A stretch of DNA of 64,000 nucleotides from CAYHVH01 sp964360335 (GCA_964360335.1 CAYHVH010000001.1:1-64000), one strand, 5' to 3'. Counted from the first letter of the stretch, positions 15,215-23,463 are shown. Numbers and translations are program-made. Notes: generated from the sequence alone by a model not told the origin.

Positions 15215-15601
15215 CTACTCTTCTTCCTCTGGAAGAGGCTGTTTCAGCTCGCCCTCTTTTTCCGGCATGGTGGCCGTTCCCGAGAAATGCGCGCCGTCCG
15301 CGATCGCCAATCTCGCACAAGCGATGTTCCCGTCCACCTTGCCGGTTTCCTGAATCACTAGACTCTCTTTGATTTTCACATCTCCCTTGACGATGCCGGC
15401 CAGAATCGCGTTTTGCGCCTCCACATCGGCCTCGATTTTCGCCATCGGGCCGACGTAGAGATTTTTGCTGGTTTTGATTTTTCCGGTGACGAGGCCATCC
15501 ACTTTAATGTCTCCCTCGCTCACCAAGTCGCCCTCAATTTTGACGGTTGCTCCGACAATCGTCTCCGGAGCGGCAGGATCGTATTCTTCTCTTTTTGCCA
15601 T
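15215..15601 (-). CDS. Bactofilin-type cytoskeletal protein
   Basis: Bactofilins polymerise through a right-handed beta helix and organise cell-wall machinery. 128 residues: a disordered N-terminus, then the core TIVGATVKIEGDLVSEGDIKVDGLVTGKI, with repeated G-x-(I/V)-x-(G/A)-(D/N) turns through residue 107 (GDVKIKESLVIQETGKVDGNI), and a charged tail. Length and pattern fit the family. Confidence 0.9.
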   Translation of the reverse strand: MAKREEYDPAAPETIVGATVKIEGDLVSEGDIKVDGLVTGKIKTSKNLYVGPMAKIEADVEAQNAILAGIVKGDVKIKESLVIQETGKVDGNIACARLAIADGAHFSGTATMPEKEGELKQPLPEEEE

Positions 15602-15638
15602 GTGGTATGAAAATTAAATATTAAAGTAGAAAATCATT

Positions 15639-16139
15639 TTAATTCTGGATTTTGATATTTGATTTTTGATTTGCTTGTTCAATGGCCTGCCGCTCTTCAT
15701 CCATTAGCTGGTACTTGGATTGTCCGTGTTCCACCGGCTTGGCATAGATTCTCGTCCCCTCCCGACTGTGAAGGGAAGATATCACTATACCATTATTCTG
15801 CCCGTCCAGTAAAGCCAGACTAAAACTCATATTGCCGCCAGTTTCGGCAAAGGGACTAAAGCGCACGAGGCCGGCTTTTTGGATGTTGAGTTTGTTTTTT
15901 TCGACCAGCTCTTCCAAAATTTGCCCCAGCTCCCGCAAATTTTTGTTGTGGCTGCTTAAAAGTTTTTTGTGCTTCAAAACCAGATCCTCAAGGTTGGCAA
16001 CTTCTTCCCCAGCCAGGAGCGCGCGTTGCTTTTTCTGGTAACGCCAGAACCAAAAAGCCAAAAGCGCCACCAAACCAGCGTTTAGGAGGGTCAAAATCGC
16101 AAGGGCCAAAAGGTATGGATTGTTCGGCAAAAGTTCCAT
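15639..16139 (-). CDS. DUF4446 membrane protein
   Basis: 166 residues. An N-terminal transmembrane helix (residues 8-32) and a coiled coil (LEDLVLKHKKLLSSHNKNLRE) lead into the conserved DUF4446 core: GLVRFSPFAETGGNMSFSLALLDGQNNGIVISSLHSREGTRIYAKPV. The family is common in Patescibacteria and Firmicutes; its function is unknown. The tail (QANQKSNIKIQN) is low complexity. Confidence 0.88.
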   Translation of the reverse strand: MELLPNNPYLLALAILTLLNAGLVALLAFWFWRYQKKQRALLAGEEVANLEDLVLKHKKLLSSHNKNLRELGQILEELVEKNKLNIQKAGLVRFSPFAETGGNMSFSLALLDGQNNGIVISSLHSREGTRIYAKPVEHGQSKYQLMDEERQAIEQANQKSNIKIQN

Positions 16140-16189
16140 ATACTACATCTAGCTTGTTAGCATATTAGCTTCCTAGCTTATTATAATTT

Positions 16190-16363
16190 ATGGCGCAAAA
16201 TCAACAAAACGAAGCCGAGGAGTTTGCGGAAGAGTACCGTCTGATCAAAAAGGATCTGGTCAAGGTGGTGATTACCAACCTTTTAATCATCGCCATTCTG
16301 GTCGCCTTGTTTTTTGCCAACAAAAAACTCGGCTTTTTGGAGACATTGACTACCTATTTTTAA
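16190..16363 (+). CDS. 57-residue single-pass membrane protein
   Basis: A small ORF, MAQNQQNEAEEFAEEYRLIK..., has an acidic N-terminus and one transmembrane helix (VVITNLLIIAILVALFFA). It is preceded by TATAAT two bases before the ATG, so a normal leader is unlikely. Reminiscent of small membrane anchors in CPR genomes; function unknown. It runs into tRNA-Ala(CGC) 17 bp later. Confidence 0.6.
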   Translation: MAQNQQNEAEEFAEEYRLIKKDLVKVVITNLLIIAILVALFFANKKLGFLETLTTYF

Positions 16364-16379
16364 TAAACCCACCCGACAC

Positions 16380-16453
16380 GGGCCTATGGTCTAGTGGCAC
16401 GACGCCACATTCGCATTGTGGAGACGGGAGTTCGATTCTCCCTAGGTCCACCA
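16380..16453 (+). tRNA. tRNA-Ala(CGC)
   Basis: Acceptor GGGCCTA/TAGGTCC with G3:U70, discriminator A and an encoded CCA. Anticodon arm CCACA-TTCGCAT-TGTGG (CGC); T arm GGGAG-TTCGATT-CTCCC. Confidence 0.94.
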
Positions 16454-16460
16454 ATCTCTA

Positions 16461-16721
16461 ATGGATTATTATTTAATTTTTTATTTTCTTGCTGGTATCC
16501 TGCAGGATTTTATTTTGACTCTCAACTGGAGATTCCTCGCCAAAGATCGGATCTGGCCAGCGTCGCTCACTTCCTTTATCGTAACCATAGTCTCGATGCT
16601 GGTTTTGTACAACATTCTGACAAAATTGGACGCTCAAAGAAGCTTTATCGCGATTGTCGTTTACGCCTTGGGAATTGGAACCGGAACCTTCCTCGGGATG
16701 AAAATCAAATTGAAGAAATAG
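16461..16721 (+). CDS. DUF5698-like small membrane protein
   Basis: 86 residues with three hydrophobic helices. The C-terminal IVVYALGIGTGTFLGMKI closely resembles the YALGFATGTYxGM block of DUF5698 (formerly UPF0316). The soluble C-terminal domain of full-length members is absent. It lies directly after tRNA-Ala(CGC) and is followed by a terminator. Confidence 0.65.
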   Translation: MDYYLIFYFLAGILQDFILTLNWRFLAKDRIWPASLTSFIVTIVSMLVLYNILTKLDAQRSFIAIVVYALGIGTGTFLGMKIKLKK

Positions 16722-16770
16722 AGCTCGGCCGCTGTTGAAATAGAAAATTTAAAATCTTTGATCTTAAAAA

Positions 16771-16793
16771 CGCCCGCAACCGGGCTGTTTTTT
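16771..16793 (+). terminator. Rho-independent terminator
   Basis: GCCCG-CAAC-CGGGC followed by TGTTTTTT, about 50 bp after the DUF5698-like gene. Confidence 0.85.
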
Positions 16794-16943
16794 GATTGTT
16801 TCAAAAGAGGGAAGAAACTCCAAAGGTTAACCCATCCGCTGATACACCTAGCTTTCTGGATCACAGATCCTGTAACCATCCCTTATTAGCATGTTAACGC
16901 GCTAATATAGAAACAAAAGGACGCTTTATAGAAGAGTTCTTGC

Positions 16944-18614
16944 CTAAAGATCATTTTTTTCTTCTTTCGCGCTTACCAGCCCCAGCATCATCCACAACAT
17001 CAGACTCCCCTGCTGGATGGTCCAGAGGTAGTGATCAAAGAAACCAAGAACCAAAAAACCGAAAAACGTAAGAACCAAAGAATAACGCAGGATGGACTGC
17101 TTCAGGTGTCGCGTGGTGCTGCGCAGGATGTAGTAAAGAACGACGACGAACACAAACAGTGCCAGAATCCCAGCCTCGGCGGCAATCAACAAATAAAGAT
17201 TATGCACTGGCTGATGCAGATACGGCAACAACTTCTCACCAGCATAACCGTCCATCTCGACCACGAAATTTCTTAACCCCACTCCAAAAATGGGGTTTTG
17301 TTTTACCATCCGCAAGGCGATAAGATTCAGGGTTTCCCGGTTAGCAAAACTCTCCTCGGTCACAATACTTGACCATCCTTTGTGGCTCACTCCCAGCCGG
17401 TCCTGAATTTGCTCTCCGAACAAAAACCAATTGATCCCCAGGAAAACAAGGAGGGTTACCCCGACCCAGGCGAGCTTGCCGGGAAAGTATTGACCCAAAA
17501 GGCCGGCTTTATTGAGCCTACCGGTTTTCAGGTGAAATAAATGGTCGGTTCTCACCCTGCCCAAGATCAAACCAAACCAGACAATAATTGCGCCGAGAGC
17601 GACTGCCCAAGCTAACCGAGAAAAGGTCACCACTAACCCAGTGCTTGTAATAAGTAAAGAAAGGCTTAAGATTAGAATTTTCGCCTGGAGAACCACCCCC
17701 TCTCTTTCTCCCCCTTCTCGAGGAGAGGGGGAGAGGGAAGAGGGGGTAGAAAACCCGCTCCGGTAGAACAAATACAGATTAATCATCAAGCCAAAAAACA
17801 AAAAAGCCGCCAAGACATTGGGGTGGGGGAAAGTGCCATAAGCTCGGATGGCGACCTGCGGACCATCCGAGATGGCGCTTAAATAAGGGAAAAACTTATA
17901 GAAAACCGGATTCACTATGCCAGAAGAAACAAACTCGGCAATTCCGCCCAGCCCGGGGCGGAGAAACTCCTCTCCCAAGAGCCGAAGGCCTAGGGATTTC
18001 TGGCTAAGATACTGAATAATGCCAATTCCAGCTTGGATCCAGGATGACGCTAAGATAAGCCAAAATATCACCCCCACTCTTTCTCCCCCTTCTCGAGGAG
18101 AGGGGGAGAGGGAAGAGGGGGTATTTTCACGTGAAAACTCGGCGAATGAGAAATTTTCTCTCAAATAAGCCAAAATTAGCATCCCTTGAGTTATCCTCAA
18201 AAGGCCATATAGCCCAAGGAAGTTTTCACGTGAAAAGATCAGAGATGTCGCTAAAATAAGCCAAAATGTTGCAAGAAACCAGTAAATCTTATCCTGTGAA
18301 ATTCTTGTGAGTATCCTGGGGAAAACCCCTCCCTCTCCTGACGCCCGCCTGCCGGACGGGCAGGAGGGGAGGGTTGGGGAGGGGTTCTTTTCAGGTGAAA
18401 ACCCCTCGGCCTTGCTCGGGGTAAACCTGTTGCTTTCCCATATCCAAACCAACATTAGACATAAAAATAGTAAATCTGTCAAGTATAACCAAATCGTATT
18501 GTAAAAAGCATGATAGCCGAAGTAAAAGCTCTGGGAAGTAAAAAAAACCTTGCCTGTTTGAAATGGCAGGAGTAAAACAAGCGCATAAAAAAACCATTTA
18601 GATAAGTTTGCCAT
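16944..18614 (-). CDS. O-antigen ligase / polymerase-like membrane protein with palindrome-encoded inserts
   Basis: 556 residues with about twelve hydrophobic segments and the Wzy_C-type loop NPIFGVGLRNFVVEMDGYAGEKLLPYLHQPVHNLYLLIAAEAG, where H-N-L-Y-L and the preceding G-V-G-L-x-N are hallmarks. It likely transfers or polymerises glycans on the outer membrane-side face. Three palindromic elements are read through in frame: about residues 76-96 (PSPTLPSCPSGRRASGEGGV), 164-181 (PSSLSPSPREGGERVGV) and 289-305 (near-identical to the second). They fall in loops between helices. Confidence 0.85.
   Translation of the reverse strand: MANLSKWFFYALVLLLPFQTGKVFFTSQSFYFGYHAFYNTIWLYLTDLLFLCLMLVWIWESNRFTPSKAEGFSPEKNPSPTLPSCPSGRRASGEGGVFPRILTRISQDKIYWFLATFWLILATSLIFSRENFLGLYGLLRITQGMLILAYLRENFSFAEFSRENTPSSLSPSPREGGERVGVIFWLILASSWIQAGIGIIQYLSQKSLGLRLLGEEFLRPGLGGIAEFVSSGIVNPVFYKFFPYLSAISDGPQVAIRAYGTFPHPNVLAAFLFFGLMINLYLFYRSGFSTPSSLSPSPREGGEREGVVLQAKILILSLSLLITSTGLVVTFSRLAWAVALGAIIVWFGLILGRVRTDHLFHLKTGRLNKAGLLGQYFPGKLAWVGVTLLVFLGINWFLFGEQIQDRLGVSHKGWSSIVTEESFANRETLNLIALRMVKQNPIFGVGLRNFVVEMDGYAGEKLLPYLHQPVHNLYLLIAAEAGILALFVFVVVLYYILRSTTRHLKQSILRYSLVLTFFGFLVLGFFDHYLWTIQQGSLMLWMMLGLVSAKEEKNDL
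17697..17748. repeat. Family B palindromic element inside the ligase-like gene
   Basis: TCTCCCCCTTCTCGAGGAGA centre with flanks; almost identical to the copy at 18070-18121. Encodes SLSPSPREGGE in frame. Confidence 0.85.
18070..18121. repeat. Family B palindromic element, second copy
   Basis: Same sequence and orientation as 17697-17748, 373 bp apart, again read in frame as SLSPSPREGGE. Confidence 0.85.
18327..18387. repeat. Family C palindromic element inside the ligase-like gene
   Basis: Core GCCCGCCTGCCGGACGGGCA between C/T- and G/A-rich arms. The same element occurs in the opposite orientation in the FemX-like gene (29059-29115). Confidence 0.85.
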
Positions 18615-18702
18615 TGCGCGGATTTTGTGGTATAATTTAGACCAAGGAAATTGCGCTGGTCACTGAATTTACTATAACAGTTTCGCCTCGATAACCCGCG
18701 TC

Positions 18703-18731
18703 TTGACGTGATGTGGTGTATTGAATACTAA
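18703..18731 (+). promoter_or_regulatory. Candidate promoter of tRNA-Leu
   Basis: TTGACG, 17 bp, TACTAA, about 35 bp before the tRNA start. Confidence 0.45.
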
Positions 18732-18765
18732 ACTTAAAAAACCTATACTTTTGTAGCACCAACAA

Positions 18766-18851
18766 GCCCTCGTGGCGGAACTTGGAATACGCGTGCGCTT
18801 GAGGTGCGCATGCCGCAAGGCTTGTGGGTTCGAATCCCACCGAGGGCACCA
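18766..18851 (+). tRNA. tRNA-Leu(GAG)
   Basis: Class II. Acceptor GCCCTCG/CGAGGGC, discriminator A and an encoded CCA. Anticodon arm TGCGC-TTGAGGT-GCGCA (GAG), variable arm TGCCGCAAGGCTT, T arm GTGGG-TTCGAAT-CCCAC. Confidence 0.94.
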
Positions 18852-18865
18852 ATCAGGAAAAGTCA

Positions 18866-19606
18866 ATGAAGAAACTACCTCTTATCATTAGCATCGTCGT
18901 CATCGCCGGGATTGCGTTATTTTTGTTTGCCCGAAACACCAACGACAACCAACCTTCCATACCGAGGCAAACCGGTTTGGAGGAAATCAGTTTTTCAAAT
19001 CCCAAAAAGGGCGCTCATTACGAATCCAATACTCCCGAGCACGGCTCCAGACTGCCGGGAGTGCCGGTGAATGTCGTGGTAAATTTTAATTTTGATCTCG
19101 CTCCTGAATCACAAATTCAAATCCTCAAAGACAGCAAAGATTACGCCGCGGGAACAACACAAATTGATCAAAATAAACTCACGCTTCGCCGTAATATGGA
19201 TCCGGATAGTCCTGATGGTTTGTATAAAGTCGAGTATCGAGCGTGCTGGCCGGACGGCAGCTGCCACGATGGCTATTTCCAATTCGCCATTGACCGTAAA
19301 CTTGCCGAACAAGCGGATGATTTACGAAATCAACGAGAAGTTGAGATTGACCTCGAACAAATCGCCTTTCAGCCCCAAATAATTCATGTTTCCAAAGGCA
19401 CAAAAATCACCTGGCACAACCATGACAGCATCGGCCATTACGTCAATACTGATTCCCATCCCGCCCATACTTATTACCCGGCCCAAAATTCCAAACTCCT
19501 CAATGAAGACGAAACCTATGCTCTAACCTTCGATATTCCGGGAGTTTACCCGTATCACTGCAGTGCTCACGCCGAACGGATGCCTGGGATGATAATCGTG
19601 GAGTAG
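18866..19606 (+). CDS. Membrane-anchored CopC-domain / cupredoxin fusion
   Basis: 246 residues from the ATG 15 bp after tRNA-Leu (an upstream start would lie inside the tRNA). One N-terminal transmembrane anchor (LPLIISIVVIAGIALFLFA). Residues about 45-150 form a CopC-like Ig fold (SNPKKGAHYESNTPEHGSRL...GLYKVEYRACWPDGSCHDGYFQFAI). Residues about 160-246 are a plastocyanin-like cupredoxin: GHYVNTDSHP supplies the first His, and YHCSAHAERMPGMIIV supplies Cys, His and Met of a type 1 copper site. Probably an extracytoplasmic copper-binding or electron-transfer protein; no oxidase gene is visible nearby. Confidence 0.85.
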   Translation: MKKLPLIISIVVIAGIALFLFARNTNDNQPSIPRQTGLEEISFSNPKKGAHYESNTPEHGSRLPGVPVNVVVNFNFDLAPESQIQILKDSKDYAAGTTQIDQNKLTLRRNMDPDSPDGLYKVEYRACWPDGSCHDGYFQFAIDRKLAEQADDLRNQREVEIDLEQIAFQPQIIHVSKGTKITWHNHDSIGHYVNTDSHPAHTYYPAQNSKLLNEDETYALTFDIPGVYPYHCSAHAERMPGMIIVE

Positions 19607-19611
19607 AAAAA

Positions 19612-19685
<74 letters not shown>

Positions 19686-19831
19686 TAGCTAATCACAAAA
19701 GTGGGCGGGCAGGCCGAGGAGGTCAGAGGTTCGCCACGGGATGAACCCGCGGTTGCCCCGAGTTTATCTTCGGGGCGAGTCCTGTACCAACCGCCAAGTC
19801 CCAATAAGCATAGGGTACTTGCTAAAAAACA
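19686..19831. other. Structured spacer with stem-loops, possible tRNA debris
   Basis: No ORF. Several stems are visible: GCGGTTG...CAACCGC (outer), CCCCGA/TCGGGG (inner) and CCACGGG/CCCGCGG. T-loop-like GGTTCG and GAGTCC pieces occur but do not assemble into a tRNA. It is either remnant tRNA sequence or a structured leader of the dehydrogenase gene. Confidence 0.35.
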
Positions 19832-20812
19832 ATGATGAAAATAGCAATCTCGGAGCTTAGGGCTGTTTGCCTTAAAATTTTGAAAAAGCGCGGTCTCAAT
19901 ACTGACCAAGCGCTTTTAATTTTCAACGAATACCTCGATGCGGAGCTAAGCGGAAAGTCACATCATGGTTTTCATTCTTTTCCGGAGTACGCGGTAAAAA
20001 AAATCGAACGGTTCCGACCGCCGAAAATACTCCGCGAGGAAGAGAATTTGCTATTCATCGACGGGGCGAAAAATCTCGGTCAAATTGTGTGCCACAAATT
20101 TGTACCGAAGTTAATCGCAAAAGCAAAAAAAAGAAATATTGCGATGATGGGTATCGTAAACATGCACTCTTATCAAATGCCCGGGACCTATGCCCGCCTT
20201 GCGGCCGAAAACAACCTAGTAGCTTTCATTTTTAACTATGGCGGAGCCCCACGGATTGCCCCTTTTGGCTCAATTGATCCAGTGTTTGGCTCAAACCCGA
20301 TTGCGATCGGCGTCCCCGGTAAAGACTTCCCAGTTGTCGTAGACATGGCCACGGCTAAGAGAGCGATGATGGTGGTAAGAAAGGCTCTAAAACTTGGCAA
20401 GCGGTTACTTCCGGGTCTGGCAATTGATAAAAAAGGGAAACCGACTACCGACCCAGCAGCTGCGATTGAAGGAGCGCTTTTGCCGTTCGGAGGCTACAAA
20501 GGCTCGGCGCTTGCTCTAGTGACGGAAATTTTGACAAAAACTATGTTTGGCATAAATCCTCAGGATAAAACTAAAGCAAACCGCGGTTATCTATTTATTT
20601 TTTTCAATCCCGCCGCGTTTACGAAAATCGGACTATTTAAGTCCCGGGTTTCTAGCCTAGCCAGGCACATTAAACAGTCACGAAAGGCGATGGGGGTCAA
20701 GGAAATATTTCTGCCTGGAGAAAGGGCAGAGGGACTGAGGAGAAAAAACAAAAACCGCACGTATATAAACCTCGATCCCGCCATCCTTGGAGAGATTAGA
20801 TCACTTCTCTGA
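19832..20812 (+). CDS. Malate/L-lactate dehydrogenase-family (Ldh2) oxidoreductase
   Basis: 326 residues of the NAD(P)-dependent Ldh2/MdhC family, unrelated to classical LDH/MDH. Landmarks: SGKSHHGFHSFPEYAVKKI (the S-H-G substrate block), IVNMHSYQMPGTYARLAAENN, GSNPIAIGVPGKDFPVVVDMATAKRAM and LLPFGGYKGSALALVTEIL near residue 210. Compared with typical members (about 340-360 residues) a few short segments are missing. Substrate could be malate, lactate, ureidoglycolate or another 2-hydroxy acid. Confidence 0.85.
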   Translation: MMKIAISELRAVCLKILKKRGLNTDQALLIFNEYLDAELSGKSHHGFHSFPEYAVKKIERFRPPKILREEENLLFIDGAKNLGQIVCHKFVPKLIAKAKKRNIAMMGIVNMHSYQMPGTYARLAAENNLVAFIFNYGGAPRIAPFGSIDPVFGSNPIAIGVPGKDFPVVVDMATAKRAMMVVRKALKLGKRLLPGLAIDKKGKPTTDPAAAIEGALLPFGGYKGSALALVTEILTKTMFGINPQDKTKANRGYLFIFFNPAAFTKIGLFKSRVSSLARHIKQSRKAMGVKEIFLPGERAEGLRRKNKNRTYINLDPAILGEIRSLL

Positions 20813-20857
20813 AGTAAATGTCTTAAACCGCAGATTAATTTAAATCCTGACGCGATA

Positions 20858-20886
20858 TTGACTATTCCCCAAAAATCTGCTATAAT
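20858..20886 (+). promoter_or_regulatory. Near-consensus sigma-70-type promoter
   Basis: TTGACT, 17 bp, TATAAT. It is the best promoter match seen in the window and lies 210 bp before the next start codon. Confidence 0.75.
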
Positions 20887-20892
20887 ATCAGC

Positions 20893-21067
20893 AGGATAAG
20901 ATGATAAGATAAAGAAAGCAAAGGACCGCATGATAGCGGTTTTTCATTTGACCAAAACCATCCTCCCTCATCTTCAGGCCTTGACTTGGGCCGTCCTTTA
21001 TGATAAACTGGTCAGTTGCGTACCCTATTCCTCTGAGCAATCGGAGGATAGGGTAGGCAACTTTTTT
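20893..21067 (+). ncRNA. Candidate small RNA or attenuated leader
   Basis: The transcript from the 20858 promoter would be about 175 nt. It would contain an early hairpin ACCGC-ATGATA-GCGGT plus TTTT (20925-20944) and end in a strong terminator: GTTGC/GCAAC, TACCCTAT/ATAGGGTA and CCTC/GAGG stacked at 21015-21061, then six T. Either it is a free-standing small RNA or this is a leader whose terminator controls the lysozyme-like gene 30 bp further on. No known RNA class was recognised. Confidence 0.5.
21015..21067 (+). terminator. Strong intrinsic terminator upstream of the lysozyme-like gene
   Basis: A 17-bp interrupted stem plus TTTTTT, in the leader of the following gene. Confidence 0.85.
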
Positions 21068-21096
21068 ATTCTGCCGGAAAGGGGACAAAAGTTGAG

Positions 21097-21711
21097 ATGA
21101 AAGCTTCCCAGCAGGTTCAATGGGGGAGTATCGCTGTCTCGTTGGACCGGTTGAGCTTTCTGGACCGCTTGTATGTCAGTGCTGCCCTCGCCGGGGTTCT
21201 GATTTGGACTTTCCCCCACGTCGGGCTGGCCTCCACCATGAAGGCCCAGCCTCTGGTCTTTGAAATCAAGAATATCTCGCTGCAACAAATCCAAGAGGAT
21301 TATCTGGCCAAAGTTTTGGCCCCGGATATTCCAGTGCTTGAGCCAGATCCGCGAGTGGAACTCCTGCGGCAGTACCTGCAAAGCAAGCGCTCGGTCTTGG
21401 CCAATGAAGCCGGGGTCCTGCTCCAGCAATATCATTACCGCCTAATCCTGGGGATTGCCTTTGCCGAAAGTAATTTTTGCAAAATTCAAATTGCCGCCAA
21501 TAACTGCTGGGGGATCGGCGGCAGCCGGCCCGTAGCTTACGCTTCCTTAACCGCGGGCATTGTCCGGGCCAACGAGATTATCCAAAAATATCAAGACCTC
21601 GGCATGACTACTCCCAAGTACATGCGCAATAGTTGGGTAGGCTGGCCCAACGACAACTGGATCATAGCGGTCGAACAAATCACGATGGAATTAGAAAGTC
21701 GGGGATTATAA
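21097..21711 (+). CDS. Secreted lysozyme-like / glucosaminidase-type protein
   Basis: 204 residues. One hydrophobic segment (LYVSAALAGVLIWTFPHVGLA) acts as signal or anchor. The C-terminal domain from about residue 110 holds YRLILGIAFAESNFCKIQIAANNCWGIGG, where the AES glutamate fits the catalytic acid of lysozyme-superfamily muramidases, followed by a W-G-I-G substrate loop and YMRNSWVGWPNDNWIIAVEQI. Likely a peptidoglycan hydrolase. Ribosome-binding site GGAAAGGGG; followed by a terminator. Confidence 0.65.
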   Translation: MKASQQVQWGSIAVSLDRLSFLDRLYVSAALAGVLIWTFPHVGLASTMKAQPLVFEIKNISLQQIQEDYLAKVLAPDIPVLEPDPRVELLRQYLQSKRSVLANEAGVLLQQYHYRLILGIAFAESNFCKIQIAANNCWGIGGSRPVAYASLTAGIVRANEIIQKYQDLGMTTPKYMRNSWVGWPNDNWIIAVEQITMELESRGL

Positions 21712-21722
21712 TCGAAGAAATC

Positions 21723-21755
21723 AAAAACTCCTCCGCGCTGGCGGAGGAGTTTTTT
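21723..21755 (+). terminator. Rho-independent terminator
   Basis: ACTCCTCCGC-GCTG-GCGGAGGAGT with flanking A and T runs; works in both orientations, between convergent genes. Confidence 0.92.
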
Positions 21756-21772
21756 GTTTGTCGCTGGAAATT

Positions 21773-22513
21773 TTATTTATAAATCCGGCTGGCAAATAGA
21801 AAACGCGCCAGGAGCAGCATCATCACAAACCACAAACCCAAAACCCATAAGTCCTGGGCTATAGTGGGCGAAGAGATGCCGAGCAAAAAGTGTCGCAGGC
21901 TGACGGCCAGAGGTTTCAAGGGCAAAAAATCCGAGAGCAACTTAAGGCTTCTGGGGAGATTGGCAACCGGGAAAAACACATCGCCCAAAAACATCGAAGT
22001 CAGACCAATGATGCTCGTGTAGGGAGCCGCTTCCTCATAGTCGCGGGCGACGGAGGCAATCAAAAATCCAAAGTATAAAAAGACGCCGCTACCCATAAAA
22101 ATCAAGAGCGGGGCCAGCCACAGGCTGCGAATCGCAACGCCAAAGGCGAAACTGCCCAGGAGCAACAGGACCACTACTTGCAGACAGGCGACCACAAAAC
22201 GCGAGCAAACTTGGGCCCCCAAAAACTTTCCCGCGCTCAAAGGAGTCACTGACAAACGTTTCAAAATCTGGCTCCGCCGTAAATCAATCAGGGTGTAGGC
22301 CGCGGTATAAACCCCGGTTTGCATCACGGCCAAAGCCATAATCCCCACGAGCAAGTAGGCCGTATAGGAAACCCCGGAGCCAAAGCGGATAATGCCCTCC
22401 AGGTTCAAAAGGGCCAAAATCGTAAAAATCGCGCCCGGGAGAAACACCGCAAAAAAGATGGCGCGGGAATTGCGGAAAAAAATTTTCAGGAAAGCAATGG
22501 TTAATCGAATCAT
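21773..22513 (-). CDS. ABC-2-type transporter permease
   Basis: 246 residues with six hydrophobic helices. The loop LIDLRRSQILKRLSVTPLSAGKFLGAQVCSRFVVA is the coupling/ABC-2 signature, and a C-terminal FLPLKPLAVSLRHFL is also typical. It is paired with the ATPase at 22576 in an exporter of the DrrA/DrrB (drug or lipid) type. A family D repeat lies between the two genes. Confidence 0.88.
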   Translation of the reverse strand: MIRLTIAFLKIFFRNSRAIFFAVFLPGAIFTILALLNLEGIIRFGSGVSYTAYLLVGIMALAVMQTGVYTAAYTLIDLRRSQILKRLSVTPLSAGKFLGAQVCSRFVVACLQVVVLLLLGSFAFGVAIRSLWLAPLLIFMGSGVFLYFGFLIASVARDYEEAAPYTSIIGLTSMFLGDVFFPVANLPRSLKLLSDFLPLKPLAVSLRHFLLGISSPTIAQDLWVLGLWFVMMLLLARFLFASRIYK

Positions 22514-22575
22514 AGATTGCTTCGTCGGCTTCGCCTCCTCGCAACGACGTCATTGCGAGCGCAAGCGAAGCAAGC
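22513..22575. repeat. Family D palindromic repeat
   Basis: TTGCTTCGTCGGCTTCGCCT...CGTCATTGCGAGCG resembles the widespread bacterial 'CATTGCGAGCGAAGCGAAGC' type of interspersed palindrome. It separates the ABC permease from the ATPase. Confidence 0.8.
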
Positions 22576-23463
22576 TCACTCTCTCAAGCTATGGCCGGTT
22601 AATTTCAAGAATACGTCGTCAAGAGTTGCCTGCTGGACCTGGAGATTGAAAATTTTGCCGGAGAATTTTTTCTCCCAGGTTAAAAGCTCCCGCAACGAAT
22701 CCTCCGGCGTCTCGGTTTCCAAATCATAAGTATAGCGATCCCGCCGCGCAGAAATAATCCCCGGGAGCACCTCAAGCTCGGCGAGATTAATAAGTTTACT
22801 GCTCATAAATTTAATGCGCGACACGAGGCCGAGCGAATTTACGAGCTTCACCGGCCGCTCGGTAGCCAAGATTTTCCCGTAATCGATGATGGCTACCCGG
22901 TCACAGACGATTTCCGCCTCTTCCATATAATGAGTGGTGAGCAAAATCGTCAGACCCGCTTTTCGCAGTTCCAGAATGGTTTCCCAAAATTTCTGCCGTA
23001 CCGCCGGGTCCAATCCCACGGTCGGCTCGTCCAAAATAAGAAGTTTTGGTTCGTGCACCAAAGCCGCGGCCAAAGCGAAGCGTTGTCGCTGCCCGCTCGA
23101 AAGCTCCTCATATTTTGCGTCGAGCAAAGTCGTGAGGTCAAAATCTTCCGCCAGCTTGGCGATATCGCGACGGTGTTGATAGAAACTGCCGAGAAGGACC
23201 AGAAGTTCCCGTAAGGAGAGCTCCGGCAAAAACCCGGAGGACTGCAAGACCACCCCAATCTCTTCCCGCTCCAAAACTTTTATCTGGCCCCCATCGGCCC
23301 TCTTCAGTCCTTCCAAAATCTCCAAGGTCGTAGTTTTGCCTGCGCCGTTGGGACCCAAGAGTCCGAAAATCTCGCCCTCGGCCACATCAAAACTTATCCC
23401 GTCGACGGCCCTTATTTTACCGTAAGATTTCACTAAATTTTTAACTTCAATGACGTTATTCAT
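22576..23463 (-). CDS. ABC transporter ATP-binding protein (exporter)
   Basis: About 295 residues. Walker A GPNGAGKTTT, Q loop (VVLQSSGF), signature LSSGQRQRFALAAAL and Walker B LLILDEPTVGLDP, then the D-loop and H-loop (LTTHYMEEAE). The DrrA-type C-terminal domain is present (IISARRDRYTYDLE). The frame runs back to 23544, but the first 27 residues are repeat-encoded; MNNVIEVKNL at 23463 is the natural start. Confidence 0.92.
   Translation of the reverse strand: MNNVIEVKNLVKSYGKIRAVDGISFDVAEGEIFGLLGPNGAGKTTTLEILEGLKRADGGQIKVLEREEIGVVLQSSGFLPELSLRELLVLLGSFYQHRRDIAKLAEDFDLTTLLDAKYEELSSGQRQRFALAAALVHEPKLLILDEPTVGLDPAVRQKFWETILELRKAGLTILLTTHYMEEAEIVCDRVAIIDYGKILATERPVKLVNSLGLVSRIKFMSSKLINLAELEVLPGIISARRDRYTYDLETETPEDSLRELLTWEKKFSGKIFNLQVQQATLDDVFLKLTGHSLRE

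Noticed and set aside
19686..19831. Possible second tRNA after tRNA-Val
   Set aside because: T-loop-like pieces and stems are present on both strands, but no arrangement gives acceptor, D, anticodon and T arms together.
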